A DNA stretch of 48,468 nucleotides from contig NZ_HG005167.1 in NCBI RefSeq assembly GCF_000455245.1, forward strand, positions 1-48,468. Direction: 5' to 3'. The stretch is from Nesterenkonia massiliensis. GTDB lineage: Bacteria; Actinomycetota; Actinomycetes; Actinomycetales; Micrococcaceae. The position numbers and the translations under genes were made by a program. Below are positions 1 through 9,164 of this stretch, piece by piece; the first letter of the stretch is position 1; each line of letters starts with the position of its first letter. Below the pieces are notes generated by a model. It searched no databases and had not been told where the DNA came from. It worked only from the letters and a program-made list of their open reading frames with translations.

Positions 1-634
1 ATTTCCAAGTGACCTTGATCGCGCGCGTACGGGAACAAGACCGGATTCTTCGGATGATTCGACATGGCTCAAGCATACTGAGATCACAGCCACGCCACAC
101 GATGCACGACAGCATTGCCGCGCCAATTCCGCCGTCTCCGACCGCGAACATCACACATAGAGGAACTGCCGCTGCAGCATATGAAGTCCTACTCGGCTCG
201 CCCAGAACGCCTCTAATAGGTGACGTCTTACACCTGCCCGAGAGTTTGGTTATCCTCGATGGGCCCGAAAAGCCTACCGACTCTGTGAACTTGGTGGATT
301 ACCGCTAGACGGGCGACGTGGGATTCTCTCACCAAGCGGAGTCGTAGCATGCCGTAAGCATTTTCCCTAACTGCTCGGGACAGCGCCTCCAGGGCTACCT
401 CGGTGACGTCCCGCCAGACCCAGGGCGCTTCACCGTGCGAGTCCGAGCTGTGAGCGGCTCGAAGCTTCGCATCGGATACGCCCGTCAAAGGCACGGTCAC
501 GGCAAGCTATGCCAGTACATGGCGGTCAAGGGAGTCGACCAGCGTGTTACCCGCGCAGGAAGTCCGAGGTGCCAGCGATCGGTCAACGTGGGGAGGACGC
601 GGGCGGCGATGCTCATTGACGGCGGTCCCTGTGG
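1..634. other. Left flank without a supportable gene
   Basis: Open frames exist on both strands here (for example + from base 9 to 308 and - from 500 to 228), but none shows a recognisable domain, a convincing ribosome binding site or neighbours that would explain it. The stretch lies just beyond the 3' end of the csoR gene and is probably degenerate DNA at the edge of the acquired copper island. I see no tRNA, insertion sequence end or terminator in it. Confidence 0.5.
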
Positions 635-946
635 TTAGGACTTCACGAGGCGGGCGATGGCGGCTGAGGCTTCGCGGAGCTTCTGCTCCGCGTCGTCTGC
701 CTGAGCTTGGATGGCGTCGGTGACGCAGTGTTTGAGGTGGTCATCGAGCAGACCCAGAGCGACCGTATTTAACGCGGAGGTAATGGCGCTGATCTGGGTG
801 AGGATGTCGATGCAGTACTTGTCCTCGTCGATCATGCGGTGGATGCCACGGGCCTGGCCTTCGATGCGTTTCATCCGGGCGAGGTACTGGTTCTTGTCGC
901 TGATGTAGCCGTGGCCGGTCGTTGCCACGGGTGCCGTATTCGTCAT
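635..946 (-). CDS. csoR: CsoR-type copper-sensing transcriptional repressor
   Basis: 103 residues, all-helical DUF156/CsoR family. The family ligand triad is present with the exact spacing of CsoR: Cys45, then His70 and Cys74 (25 and 4 residues apart), which binds Cu(I) and releases DNA. The N-terminal stretch with RMKRIEGQARG is the conserved DNA-contacting helix. The start is an ATG preceded by AAGGAAG four bases upstream. It is the last gene of the minus-strand copper operon, 16 bases after the CopB-type ATPase gene, so it is probably autoregulated through the operator near 7801-7818. Some family members sense other signals (RcnR nickel, FrmR formaldehyde). The C-H-C set and copper neighbours favour copper. 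Confidence 0.93.
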   Translation of the reverse strand: MTNTAPVATTGHGYISDKNQYLARMKRIEGQARGIHRMIDEDKYCIDILTQISAITSALNTVALGLLDDHLKHCVTDAIQAQADDAEQKLREASAAIARLVKS

Positions 947-962
947 AGTTCTTCCTTTTGGG

Positions 963-3197
963 TCAGGAGCGGTCGAGGATGCGGTTGGTGCTCGCTTCGG
1001 GCGTGAGGTCGAGGCGACGCAGCAGCTGGGCGTTGAGGGCGACGACGACGGTGGAGGCGGACATGAGGATTGCGCCGATGCTCATGGGAAGCACGAACCC
1101 GATGGGCGCGAGCACACCCGCTGCGAGGGGCACGGACACGAGGTTGTAACCGCCGGCCCACCACAGGTTCTGCTTCATCTTGCGGTACGAGGCGCGTGAC
1201 AGCTCGTAGATCGAGAGTACCGAGCGCGGGTCGGAGGAGGCGAGGATGACGCCGGCGGAACCGATGGCGACGTCGGTGCCTGCTCCGATGGCGATGCCGA
1301 CGTCGGCCTGGGCGAGGGCGGGGGCGTCATTCACGCCGTCGCCGACCATCGCGACCTTGCGGCCCTCGTCTTGGAGTTCTGCGACCTTGGCGGCCTTGTC
1401 CTCGGGGCGCACGCCGGCGAAGACCCGGTCGATGCCCAAGTCCTTGGCGACTGTGTCTGCGACGGCTTGGGCGTCGCCGGTGATCATCACCACCTGCGCG
1501 CCCTGTGCGTGGAGGGCGTCGACGGCGTCGCGGGACTCGGGCCGGATCTCATCGGCCAGCCGCAGTGCCCCGATGACCTCGCCGTCGGCGAGCACATGGA
1601 GGATGATCGCGCCCTCCTCCCGTCAGTGGTTCGCCACCGGCAGCTCTCGGGCGGAATGCTGTTCGAGCAGGTAGGGGCCGCCGACCTCGATCACGGTGCC
1701 GTCGACGGTCGCCTTGACCCCGACCGCGGGCGAGGATGAGAACTCACTGGCCCTCGGCACGTCCAGATCGCGCGCCCGCGCGGCTCCAGTGATCGCGTGG
1801 GCGAGCGGGTGTTCACTGTCGGATTCGGCGGCTGCGGCCAGGGCGAGAACTTCGTCCTCGCTCCGGTCGGCGACTGGGTCAATACCGGTAACGGTGGGCT
1901 CACCCTTGGTCAGCGTGCCGGTCTTGTCGAAGAGCACCGCATCCACCGTGCGCATCGACTCCAGCGCGAGGCGATCCTTGACGAGCACCCCGCCATGGGC
2001 CGCCCGCTCGGTCGCGATGGAGACGACCAACGGGATCGCCAGGCCCAGGGCGTGCGGGCAGGCGATCACCAGCACCGTGATGGTGCGCACGACCGCGGCA
2101 TCGGGCATCCCGACGAGTGTCCATACGATCGCGGTGATCACTGCGGCCCCGAGGGCGAACCAGAACAACCAGGCCGCAGCTGTGTCGGCGATCCGCTGCG
2201 CGCGAGACGACGACGCCTGAGCATCGGCAACGAGCTTCTGAATCCCGGCCAGGGCGGTGTCGTCGCCGGTGGCGGTGACCTCCACGCGCAGCCCGGAGTC
2301 GGTGGCGACGGTTCCTGCGACGATGTGGTCGCCGCTCTCGCGGCGCACGGTCTTGGACTCGCCGGTGACCATCGACTCATCCATCGAGGCCGAGCCGTCG
2401 ACGATCCGACCGTCGGCGGGTACCGACGAGCCTGGCCGGACGATCACGACATCGCCGACCCGAAGGTCTGCCGGAGCGACCTTGATGATGTCGTCGCCGT
2501 CTACCTTCTCCGCCTCGTCCGGCAGCAGAGCTGCCAGCGAGTCGAGCGCGGAGGTGGTCTGGGCCAGCGACCGCATCTCGATCCAGTGCCCGAGGAGCAT
2601 GATCACCACCAGTAGGGCGAGCTCCCACCAGAAGTTCAGCTCGTGATCGAGCAGGTGCAGGGTCGCACCCCAGGACGCGATGAACGCCACGGTGATCGCC
2701 AGCCCGATCAGCAGCATCATGCCGGGTTTACGGGAGCGGACCTCGCTGATCGCGCCGGTCAGGAACGGCCATCCGCCCCAGAAGTAGATGACCGTGCCGA
2801 GGATCGGGGAGACCCACCGCACCCACTCGGCGTCGGGCAGGTGGTAGCCGATCAGGTGGGCGAACATCTCGTTGAAGCCGACCACCGGGACGGCGAGGAC
2901 GAGCATGATCCAGAACAGCCTGCGGAACTGCCCGACATGATCGCCATGCCCGCCATGACCCCCGTGCCCGCCATGACCCCCGTGCCCTTCGTGAGCGGAA
3001 TCACCCGCGTGCACGTTGTGTCCACTGTGATCCTGATGATCGGCGTGACCGTCGTGCCCAGCATCGTGGCTGTGAGCAGAGTGGTCCTCGTGCTGGTGGT
3101 CGTGATGCGCGCGACCATGCTCGGGCGCGGAGTCGTGCTCTCGGGTCGCGTTGCCGCCACCATGATCGTGATGATGTTCGCTGTGCTTGTCGTTCAT
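963..3197 (-). pseudogene. copB: CopB-type (P1B-3, CPH) copper ATPase interrupted by an in-frame TGA
   Basis: Read through, this would be about 744 codons: a very His-rich cytosolic N-terminus (residues 1 to about 88), membrane helices, the TGES actuator motif, a CPH ion-binding motif (Cys380-Pro-His) typical of CopB rather than the CPC of CopA, the DKTGT phosphorylation site (Asp424), then ITGD and GDGVND. Codon 525 is TGA (bases 1623-1625, minus strand). The same frame continues cleanly afterwards with family sequence to a normal stop at 963, so this is one nonsense change, not a frameshift. The context (H-stop-REEGA) suggests TGG (Trp) was the original codon. The 524-residue product would lack the GDGVND hinge and last helices and should not transport. 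A restart at GTG 1595 could make a separate 210-residue piece. Readthrough or a base-calling error are alternatives. Confidence 0.85.
2946..2987 (-). repeat. In-frame GGH-type tandem repeats in the CopB N-terminus
   Basis: The minus strand encodes a run of Gly-Gly-His units near residues 70-84. At the DNA level an 18-base unit beginning cccgccatgaccc is repeated back to back almost perfectly. Such a repeat can gain or lose units by slippage without breaking the frame, changing the number of His metal ligands. Confidence 0.7.
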
Positions 3198-3239
3198 ACC
3201 GGTCTCACTGCTCCTGGTCCGCGTCCGTCCTGTGGCGGG

Positions 3240-3812
3240 TTAGCTGGTGGGTTCGATTTCGCTTTCGACGACCCACTTGTGGTTGGTCATGGTCATGCCG
3301 TCGGCTTCGTAGTCGACGACGTAGACGGTCTCGTCGGTGGAAGACGCGATCGTCGCGGTGACACCGCTCATGCCTTCCATATGATCGGCGAGCAATACCA
3401 CCTCGGTTCCATCGGCAAGGCGCTGGTCACCGGCGTCCTCGATCTCTTCCTGCACGACCCACTTGTGATCCAGAACCGGGGAACCTTCTTCCGGGGTGTA
3501 GTCAACGGAGTAGGTGTAGGTGTCGTAGGCGCCAACGATCGTCGCTGTCGCGCCGTCCATGCCGGGCATGTGATTCGCGGTGAGTGTCACCTCGCTGCCC
3601 ACCGGATAGGTCGGGTCGGTGGCGTCGACCATGCCGTCAGGCACCGGGCCGCCATCTGCCGGGTGATCCATACCGTCGTGGTCGCCACCGTGACCGCCGT
3701 GCTCGGCAGAGGGTGACGCCTCGGGCGTCTCTTGGTCGTTCGCACACCCAGCCAGTGCCAGGATGCCGCCGAGTGCAGCGACGGCGATGCTAAGTCGTAG
3801 ATGCTTGTTCAT
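3240..3812 (-). CDS. YdhK-type (DUF1541) lipoprotein
   Basis: About 190 residues with a lipoprotein signal peptide: basic start, hydrophobic core, then an LALAGC lipobox whose Cys is acylated. After an acidic His/Asp/Gly-rich linker come two copies of the DUF1541 domain (each with VGSEV/DGTEV, a NHMPGM or DHMEGM motif, and DHKWVV or NHKWVV). The Met- and His-rich motifs would suit Cu binding at the outer membrane face, although the biochemical role is unproven. The family is often found beside copper ATPases. A TTG three codons upstream is also in frame (3821). I prefer ATG 3812 because GAAAGG lies 10 bases upstream of it. It is the fifth gene of the copper operon. Confidence 0.85.
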   Translation of the reverse strand: MNKHLRLSIAVAALGGILALAGCANDQETPEASPSAEHGGHGGDHDGMDHPADGGPVPDGMVDATDPTYPVGSEVTLTANHMPGMDGATATIVGAYDTYTYSVDYTPEEGSPVLDHKWVVQEEIEDAGDQRLADGTEVVLLADHMEGMSGVTATIASSTDETVYVVDYEADGMTMTNHKWVVESEIEPTS

Positions 3813-3931
3813 GTGTGTCAATCCTTTCCTCGTTTCCCGTCGGAGCCGGGTCTCGTGCTAGCTCCGCTGCGGCGGATACTGCGCCCACCGTGCAGGGGAG
3901 TGGGCGGACGCGGCCTCCGATTCACTTGCTG

Positions 3932-4198
3932 TCAGACGACGTTGACGTACTGCTGGGGGTTGGCGTCGAACAGGGGTCCGCAGGCAGCGCAGCAGAACCA
4001 GTACCGCTCACCCTCGTAGTCGCGGTAGAGGCCAGCGGCCTCGGCCTGCGACTTGATGACCGGCGTACCGGCCATCACGAGGCATTCGGTGACATCGTCA
4101 CTGTTCGCCGTCGCGAGATCGTCGGCCTTCGGGGTATGGCCGCTGCAGCCGCCGGAGGCAGCACTGTGGCCGTGGTTGTGGTGATCGTGTGCAGACAT
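3932..4198 (-). CDS. YHS-domain metal-binding protein
   Basis: 88 residues. The first 20 residues are rich in His with one Cys, followed by a YHS/TRASH-like domain at about 33-88. The domain has Cys39 in ECLVMAG and Cys69, Cys70 and Cys73 in WFCCAACG, which could form a soft-metal site. There is no signal peptide, so it is probably cytosolic. It lies between the copA and YdhK-type genes on the same strand, which points to copper or other soft-metal binding, perhaps as a carrier or store. No enzymatic function is suggested. Confidence 0.8.
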   Translation of the reverse strand: MSAHDHHNHGHSAASGGCSGHTPKADDLATANSDDVTECLVMAGTPVIKSQAEAAGLYRDYEGERYWFCCAACGPLFDANPQQYVNVV

Positions 4199-4240
4199 CG
4201 TGGATGGTGTCCTTTCTGATGTGATGACGGTTCAGTTGTC

Positions 4241-6583
4241 TTAGCCCTGTGCCGGCTGGCGTGCAGGGGCGTTCCCCGCGGGGGCGGCCTGGTCGTCGTC
4301 GGCCTTGGCCTTGAATGTGCGCAGCCGCAGACTGTTACTCACGACGAACACGGACGAGAGCGCCATCGCGGCTCCGGCGAGCATGGGGTTGAGTAGCCCG
4401 AAGGCAGCCAGCGGGATTGCGGCGGTGTTATAGGCGAAGGCCCAGAACAGATTCGTCTTGATCGTGCCCAGCGTCTTCCGTGACAGGCGGATCGCGTCGG
4501 CGGCAGCGCGCAAGTCGCCGCGCACCAGGGTGATGTCGGCGGCCTCTATCGCGACATCGGTGCCGGTGCCCATTGCCAGGCCCAGGTCGGCTTGGGCGAG
4601 TGCGGGAGCGTCGTTGACGCCGTCGCCGACCATCGCCACGGTCTTGCCCTCACCTTGCAGGCGGGTGACGACGGCGACCTTGTCCTTCGGCAGCACCTCC
4701 GCATAGACCCGTTCGATGCCGACCTCGGCGGCGACCTGCTCGGCGACCGACTGATTGTCGCCGGTGAGCAGCACCGGAGTCAGGCCGAGTTCCTTGAACT
4801 GGCGGATCGCTTCAGCGCTGGTGGGCTTGATCTGGTCGGAGACCACGAGCACACCGCGCGCCTGGCCGTCCCAGCCGACAGCGATCGCGGTCTTGCCCTG
4901 CGACTCGGCCTCCCGCTTCGCAGCAAGGAGCTCATCGTCGAGATGGATCGACCAGTCGGCGAGCAGCGACTCGCGTCCGGCGAGCACGGCGTGGCCGTCG
5001 ACGATGCCCTGCACGCCTTTGCCCTCGATGTTCTCGAAAGACTCCGGCGTCGGCAGCTCACCCACCTCGGAGGTGGCACCTGCGGCGATGGCTTGAGCGA
5101 TCGGGTGCTCGGAGTAGTCCTCCAGGCCGCCCGCGATCCGCAGCAGCTCCTCGCGGGTGGTGCCGTCGGCGGTGAAGACGTCGGTGAGCGTCATCTTTCC
5201 GGTGGTGACGGTGCCGGTCTTGTCCAACACGATCGTGTCCACGCGCTTCGTGGATTCCAGTACCTCCGGTCCTTTGATGAGCACGCCCATTTGCGCGCCC
5301 CGCCCGGTGCCGACCAGCAGCGCCGTGGGCGTCGCGAGGCCCAGCGCGCAGGGGCAGGCGATGATCAGTACGGCGACGGCGGCGGTGAACCCAGCCGAGA
5401 GCGGGAATCCGGCCCCGATCCACGCGCCGAGTGCGGCCACCGCGACAGCGATCGCGATCGGCACGAACACCCCGGAGACGCGATCTGCCAGACGCTGGAT
5501 CTCGGCCTTGCCCGATTGGGCATCCTCGACGAGCTTGGCCATCTGGGCCAGCTGGGTATCGGCGCCGACCCGGGTGGCCTTAACCACGAGGCGTCCTCCG
5601 GCGTTCACTGTGGCGCCGGTGACGTTGTCGCCCTCGCCGACCTCGACGGGGATGGACTCGCCGGTCAGCATGGACGCATCGATCGCAGAGCTACCGGAGG
5701 TGATGATCCCGTCGGTGGCGATCTTCTCGCCGGGCCGGACGACGAACTCGTCACCGACGCTCAACTCCTCGATCGAGATCCGCTCTTCTCTGCCGCTCCG
5801 CAGGACCGAGACCTCTTTCGCGCCGAGTTCGAGCAGGGCGCGGAGGGCGGCTCCAGCGCGGCGTTTGGAGCGCTTCTCGAAGTACCGGCCGAGCAGGATG
5901 AAGGTGATCACCCCGGCGGCGACCTCTAGGTAGATGTGCCCGAGGCCGTCGGAGCGGGAGATGGTGAACTCGAAGGGGTGGACGACGCCACGATCTCCCG
6001 CGGTGCCGAAGAACAGGGCGATGACTGACCAGATCATGGCGGCGGTCGTGCCGACGGAGATGAGCGTGTCCATCGTCGCCGCGCCGTGCTTGAGGTTCAT
6101 CCAGGCAGCCTTGTGGAACGGCCACCCCGCCCAGACGACCACGGGAGCGGCCAAGGTGAGGGAGGCGAAGCCCCAGTAGTCGAACTGCAAGGCCGGGATC
6201 ATCGCCATCGCGATGACAGGCACCGTCAGAATCGCCGACCCGATGAGCCGCTGGCGCAGCACCCGCAGCTCAGCATCCTCACGTGAGGTGCCGTCATCAT
6301 CATTGCCCGGCGCGGGTGCGCCCGTGACGGCGGGGAGCTCGGCGGTGTAGCCCGTCTTCTCCACCTCCGCGATCAGCAGCTGCGGGTCATAGCCCGCCGG
6401 GGCGGTGACGCTGGCCTTCTCGGTCGCGTAGTTCACAGAGGCGGTGATGCCGTCGAGCTTGTTGAGCTTCTTCTCGATTCGGTTCGCGCAGGAGGCGCAG
6501 GTCATGCCACTGATCTGCAACTCGATCCCGGCAAGATTCACCCCGGAGCCGGTCGTCTGGGTACTGGTGTCCTCAGTGGTCAT
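4241..6583 (-). CDS. copA: CopA-type Cu(I)-exporting P1B-1 ATPase
   Basis: 780 residues, full length for CopA. One heavy-metal-associated domain carries GMTCASC (Cys29, Cys32). Then come membrane helices, a TGES actuator motif, the CPC transport motif ([12 protein letters not shown]), DKTGT, a His-Pro motif in the nucleotide domain (SEHPIA) and GDGVND. It pumps cytosolic Cu(I) outward using ATP. The start was chosen at ATG 6583 because GGAGAGG lies just before it. A longer frame to 6640 adds 19 residues without family similarity. The start overlaps the stop of the upstream exported-protein gene by 11 bases, so the two are likely translationally coupled. The gene is intact, unlike the CopB-type pump downstream. 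Confidence 0.96.
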   Translation of the reverse strand: MTTEDTSTQTTGSGVNLAGIELQISGMTCASCANRIEKKLNKLDGITASVNYATEKASVTAPAGYDPQLLIAEVEKTGYTAELPAVTGAPAPGNDDDGTSREDAELRVLRQRLIGSAILTVPVIAMAMIPALQFDYWGFASLTLAAPVVVWAGWPFHKAAWMNLKHGAATMDTLISVGTTAAMIWSVIALFFGTAGDRGVVHPFEFTISRSDGLGHIYLEVAAGVITFILLGRYFEKRSKRRAGAALRALLELGAKEVSVLRSGREERISIEELSVGDEFVVRPGEKIATDGIITSGSSAIDASMLTGESIPVEVGEGDNVTGATVNAGGRLVVKATRVGADTQLAQMAKLVEDAQSGKAEIQRLADRVSGVFVPIAIAVAVAALGAWIGAGFPLSAGFTAAVAVLIIACPCALGLATPTALLVGTGRGAQMGVLIKGPEVLESTKRVDTIVLDKTGTVTTGKMTLTDVFTADGTTREELLRIAGGLEDYSEHPIAQAIAAGATSEVGELPTPESFENIEGKGVQGIVDGHAVLAGRESLLADWSIHLDDELLAAKREAESQGKTAIAVGWDGQARGVLVVSDQIKPTSAEAIRQFKELGLTPVLLTGDNQSVAEQVAAEVGIERVYAEVLPKDKVAVVTRLQGEGKTVAMVGDGVNDAPALAQADLGLAMGTGTDVAIEAADITLVRGDLRAAADAIRLSRKTLGTIKTNLFWAFAYNTAAIPLAAFGLLNPMLAGAAMALSSVFVVSNSLRLRTFKAKADDDQAAPAGNAPARQPAQG

Positions 6584-7547
6584 GGCCCTCTCCTTCCTCG
6601 TGCTCGCCGGTTCCGTCTCCGGGGCTTGGCTGGCTCTCACTGCTACCGGTGGTATCGATCACCAGTGGCGCGGTATGCACCTGCCCATCGACCTGGAAGT
6701 CCAGGTAGAGCAGGTATCGGCCCGGCGTGGGCGCTGTGGCCTCGAAGACGATCTCCGGGCCGGACGTTTCACCGGCGGCAGGTGCGTCAGCGTGGGGGTG
6801 GACGTGCAGGTAGGCCAGGTCTCCGTCGCGCAGGGCGACCAAGTGGCCGAACGCGCCCAGATAGGGTTCGAGCGTCGTGACCGATTCACCGTCACGGGTG
6901 ACGGTCATGGTCAGCTCGGATGCCGAACCGGCGACGAGGTCACCGGACACGGCCACATCGAATCCCTCGACCGTGGTCGCCAGGGTGGGCTGCACCGGAA
7001 CCGGCTCGTAAGAACCCGCGACCTGCACCATCGTGGACAAGGTCAGCCCCTCACCGGTCTCCGCCGGGACGAAGTCCGCGAAGATTCGGTAGGTGCCAGC
7101 CGACTCCCACTGCCAGGGGATCGACCAGATGCCGGTCTCATCCCGTTCGGGGTGGACGTGGGCGAAGTGCTGCCCGTCGGCGCGGACGGCAACCAGGTGC
7201 ATTTCTTCCTCATGGTCGAGTTCAAAGTCGGTCACCGGGTTCCCGTCGGGCCCTGTGATCGCGAACGTCAGTTCGCCCTCGTCGCTAGGTCGGGTCGGTG
7301 CGCTCACACTGGTGAGCTGGTAGCCGTCCTGGGCCAGGCCGAGGCCCAGTGAGGCCGTGCCGGCCTCGTGGCCCTCATGCCCGCCGCTGTTCATCTCTTC
7401 TTCTCTGTGGTGGGTGTTGTCTGCGGTGTCTTCTGCCCAGGACTGCACGGTATCCTCTGGAATGATCGCGTTCGCCGTGAATGCGCTCACGCCGAACACG
7501 GCCACGAGGGCAAGCCCGTACAGGCCAAGCCGTGCAGCGGCTTTCAT
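6573..7547 (-). CDS. Exported His-rich copper-operon protein with two HVHP motifs
   Basis: 324 residues. Residues 7-28 form a signal anchor or signal peptide. A His/Glu-rich patch at 45-61 is followed by two beta-rich domains, each with a closely similar motif: HLVAVR...HVHP at 117-133 and HLVALR...HVHP at 235-251. The C-terminus (from about 315) is again His/Glu-rich. This suggests an extracytoplasmic metal-binding protein built from an internal duplication, resembling the small Ig-like folds of CopC/FixH-type proteins. I cannot assign a named family with certainty. It sits one base after copZ and overlaps copA, so it is a core member of the operon. A role in extracytoplasmic copper handling is inference. 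Confidence 0.8.
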   Translation of the reverse strand: MKAAARLGLYGLALVAVFGVSAFTANAIIPEDTVQSWAEDTADNTHHREEEMNSGGHEGHEAGTASLGLGLAQDGYQLTSVSAPTRPSDEGELTFAITGPDGNPVTDFELDHEEEMHLVAVRADGQHFAHVHPERDETGIWSIPWQWESAGTYRIFADFVPAETGEGLTLSTMVQVAGSYEPVPVQPTLATTVEGFDVAVSGDLVAGSASELTMTVTRDGESVTTLEPYLGAFGHLVALRDGDLAYLHVHPHADAPAAGETSGPEIVFEATAPTPGRYLLYLDFQVDGQVHTAPLVIDTTGSSESQPSPGDGTGEHEEGEGHDH

Positions 7548-7548
7548 C

Positions 7549-7761
7549 TCAGCTCCTGACGGCGGTGTAGCCGGCCTCGTCGACAGCAGCGATCACCGCG
7601 GCGTCATCGACGGGCTGCTCGGCGGTGACCGCGAGACGCCCGGTCTGTGCGCTCACCTCGATACCAGTCACGCCGCTGATCTCGGAGACCTCGCTGCGGA
7701 TCGCGATCTCGCAGTGCCCGCAGCTCATGCCGGTCACCTGGTACTCGGTTGTCGTTGCCAT
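7549..7761 (-). CDS. copZ: CopZ-like copper chaperone (HMA domain)
   Basis: 70 residues, a single heavy-metal-associated domain with GMSCGHC (Cys14 and Cys17), followed by the usual beta-alpha-beta pattern and the closing AGYTAV. Such proteins carry Cu(I) in the cytosol to CopA and to CsoR. First gene of the minus-strand copper operon. The start ATG has GAGGGAG eight bases upstream, and the CsoR-type operator lies about 40 bases further up. The stop codon is separated from the next start by a single base. Confidence 0.93.
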   Translation of the reverse strand: MATTTEYQVTGMSCGHCEIAIRSEVSEISGVTGIEVSAQTGRLAVTAEQPVDDAAVIAAVDEAGYTAVRS

Positions 7762-7798
7762 ATCTATAACTCCCTCACTCGTGTCTGATTTATTCCAG

Positions 7799-7825
7799 AC
7801 TATACCCAGGGGGGGTATGGTTCAA
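7799..7825 (-). promoter_or_regulatory. CsoR-type copper operator and promoter of the copper operon
   Basis: Bases 7801-7818 read (minus strand) ATACCCCCCCTGGGTATA, a GC-rich dyad TACCC...GGGTA of the type bound by CsoR in actinobacteria. A possible -10 (TATAGT, 7799-7804) overlaps its edge, and a possible -35 (TTGAAC, 7820-7825) lies on the other side, with a short 15-base spacer. Repressor bound here would block RNA polymerase. The dyad is visible. The assignment to CsoR follows from the neighbouring csoR gene. Confidence 0.8.
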
Positions 7826-8200
7826 CTGGCGGTTGCTTCGACCTCTTCCTGCGCCTGCCCGGTCGGGCGGACGTGGCGCAGCGGGTGGCGGCGATGATCG
7901 CCACCAGGCCTGCGACGACGGCGGAGACGATCGCGGCGGTGTTCATCCCGCCGGTGAAGGCTTTCTGTACTGCCGAGACGAGCTGTTCGCCGTGTGTGCC
8001 GGGAAGCTCCGTGGCGGTAGCCATCGCGCCGTTGACGCTGTCGGAGGCGTCCGCCGTCGCATCCGGTGACAGGCCGTCGGGCAGGAGCCCGCCGATTCGA
8101 CTGCGGTAGGCGGCGATCCCGACGCTGCCGGGCAGGAAGCGCCGTGCGAACACTGGCGAGAGCGTGGAGACCACGATCAACACGGCCGCCGCGGGCAAGG
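7800..8200 (-). pseudogene. 3' remnant of an MFS (DHA2-like) efflux transporter
   Basis: From about 8200 down to the stop at 7800 the minus strand encodes a hydrophobic helix, a short extracytoplasmic segment, another helix (TAAIVSAVVAGLVAIIAATR) and a basic tail. This resembles the last part of 14-helix drug efflux proteins. The N-terminal 350 or more residues are absent. Upstream of about 8200 the frame enters sequence that on the opposite strand encodes a relaxase, which marks a recombination junction. The last codons and stop fall inside the copper operator. Confidence 0.6.
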
Positions 8201-9110
8201 CTGTCGCGGGAGTTGTTCTACGTCGCGATGACCCGGGGCAAGCCCCGCAACCACGCCTACGTGATCGTGCCCGACCCGCACGAGGTCGACAGCATCTCGA
8301 CCAGCCCGAGCCGCTGACCCTGACAGACCGACTCACCAAGGTGCTCGCGTGCAGCGACGCCGACCTGTCCGCCCTCGAAACTCTCGCGCTCGAGGTAGAC
8401 CGTCACGCCTCGCTGTCCACGCTGCTGGCCGAGTACGACGTGTTCGCCCGCGAAGCGCAGATCGACCGTTGGGCCACGCTGCTCGACGTCGCACCTTTCC
8501 CCGAGAACGTGGCCGACGGCGTGTTCACCAGCCCCTACTACGAGAACTTGAAGAGCGCACCTGCGCGTCACGAGGCGGTCGGCTATCTCGCCGCGGTCGC
8601 GCTCACCGAGCTCGCACCGAGGCTCAGGCCGGGCGACGACAAGGCCGACCCCGCCGCGCAGCTGGCCGACATGCTCGACCAAGCCTCTCAGAAGCTGCGG
8701 CCCGGTAAGCGAACCTGGGCGCGAGTCGCTGGACTCATCCCAACGCCTGCCGAGTCGCTCGCCGACGATATCCAGACCGCGCTCACCGAGCGGCAGGCAC
8801 TCATCGAGGCCGGGGCACGCGAGCTGCTGCACGACGCCCAAGACGCAGGAGCCGCATGGGTGACGAAGCTCGGTCAGCCGGGTTCACGATCCGAGGCCCG
8901 AGAACGGTGGAAGGCGCACGCGACCATCGTCGCGCTGTACCGCTACCGCCACGAAGTCACGGGCACAGCACCGCTCGGGGATGCCAAGGCCGTCACGACC
9001 GCAGACCAAACAGCCGAGTATCGGTTCGCTCAGGCCGAAGTCGCCAGCGCGCCTCAGCACCCCAAGGAAGAACTCTGGCCAACGGTGACGCACCCCACAA
9101 CACGACCAAT
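8197..9110 (+). pseudogene. 3' remnant of a TraA/MobF-type conjugative relaxase-helicase
   Basis: The piece begins with a UvrD/RecD-like helicase motif VI (LSRELFYVAMTRGK...NHAYVIV) and continues as a long helical C-terminal region seen in actinobacterial plasmid TraA proteins. The frame changes near 8289: the helicase motif is read in one frame and stops at 8317, while the rest (from about QPEPLTLTDRL) is in another. The relaxase and Walker motifs are missing, so it is a 5'-truncated, frameshifted relic. Coding-like sequence fades out near 9110, where the opposite-strand HTH gene begins. It indicates that the region came in on a conjugative plasmid or integrative element. Confidence 0.75.
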
Positions 9111-9164
9111 CACGCGGCTTGTGAGACGTGGTTTCACCTCGCCGTTGCGGGGCCGCGACCCGTC

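Noticed and set aside
9-308. A 99-codon open frame at the left edge
   Set aside because: No domain, no ribosome binding site, no neighbour supporting it; likely chance.
228-500. A 90-codon minus-strand frame
   Set aside because: Overlaps the previous one on the other strand and resembles nothing I know.
1623-1625. Selenocysteine coding at the TGA of the CopB-type gene
   Set aside because: The expected residue is Trp, not Cys, and no SECIS-like hairpin or selenium genes are visible.
2643-3716. A 357-codon plus-strand frame across the CopB and YdhK-type genes
   Set aside because: It is the complement of two well-supported genes; long antisense frames are common at high GC.
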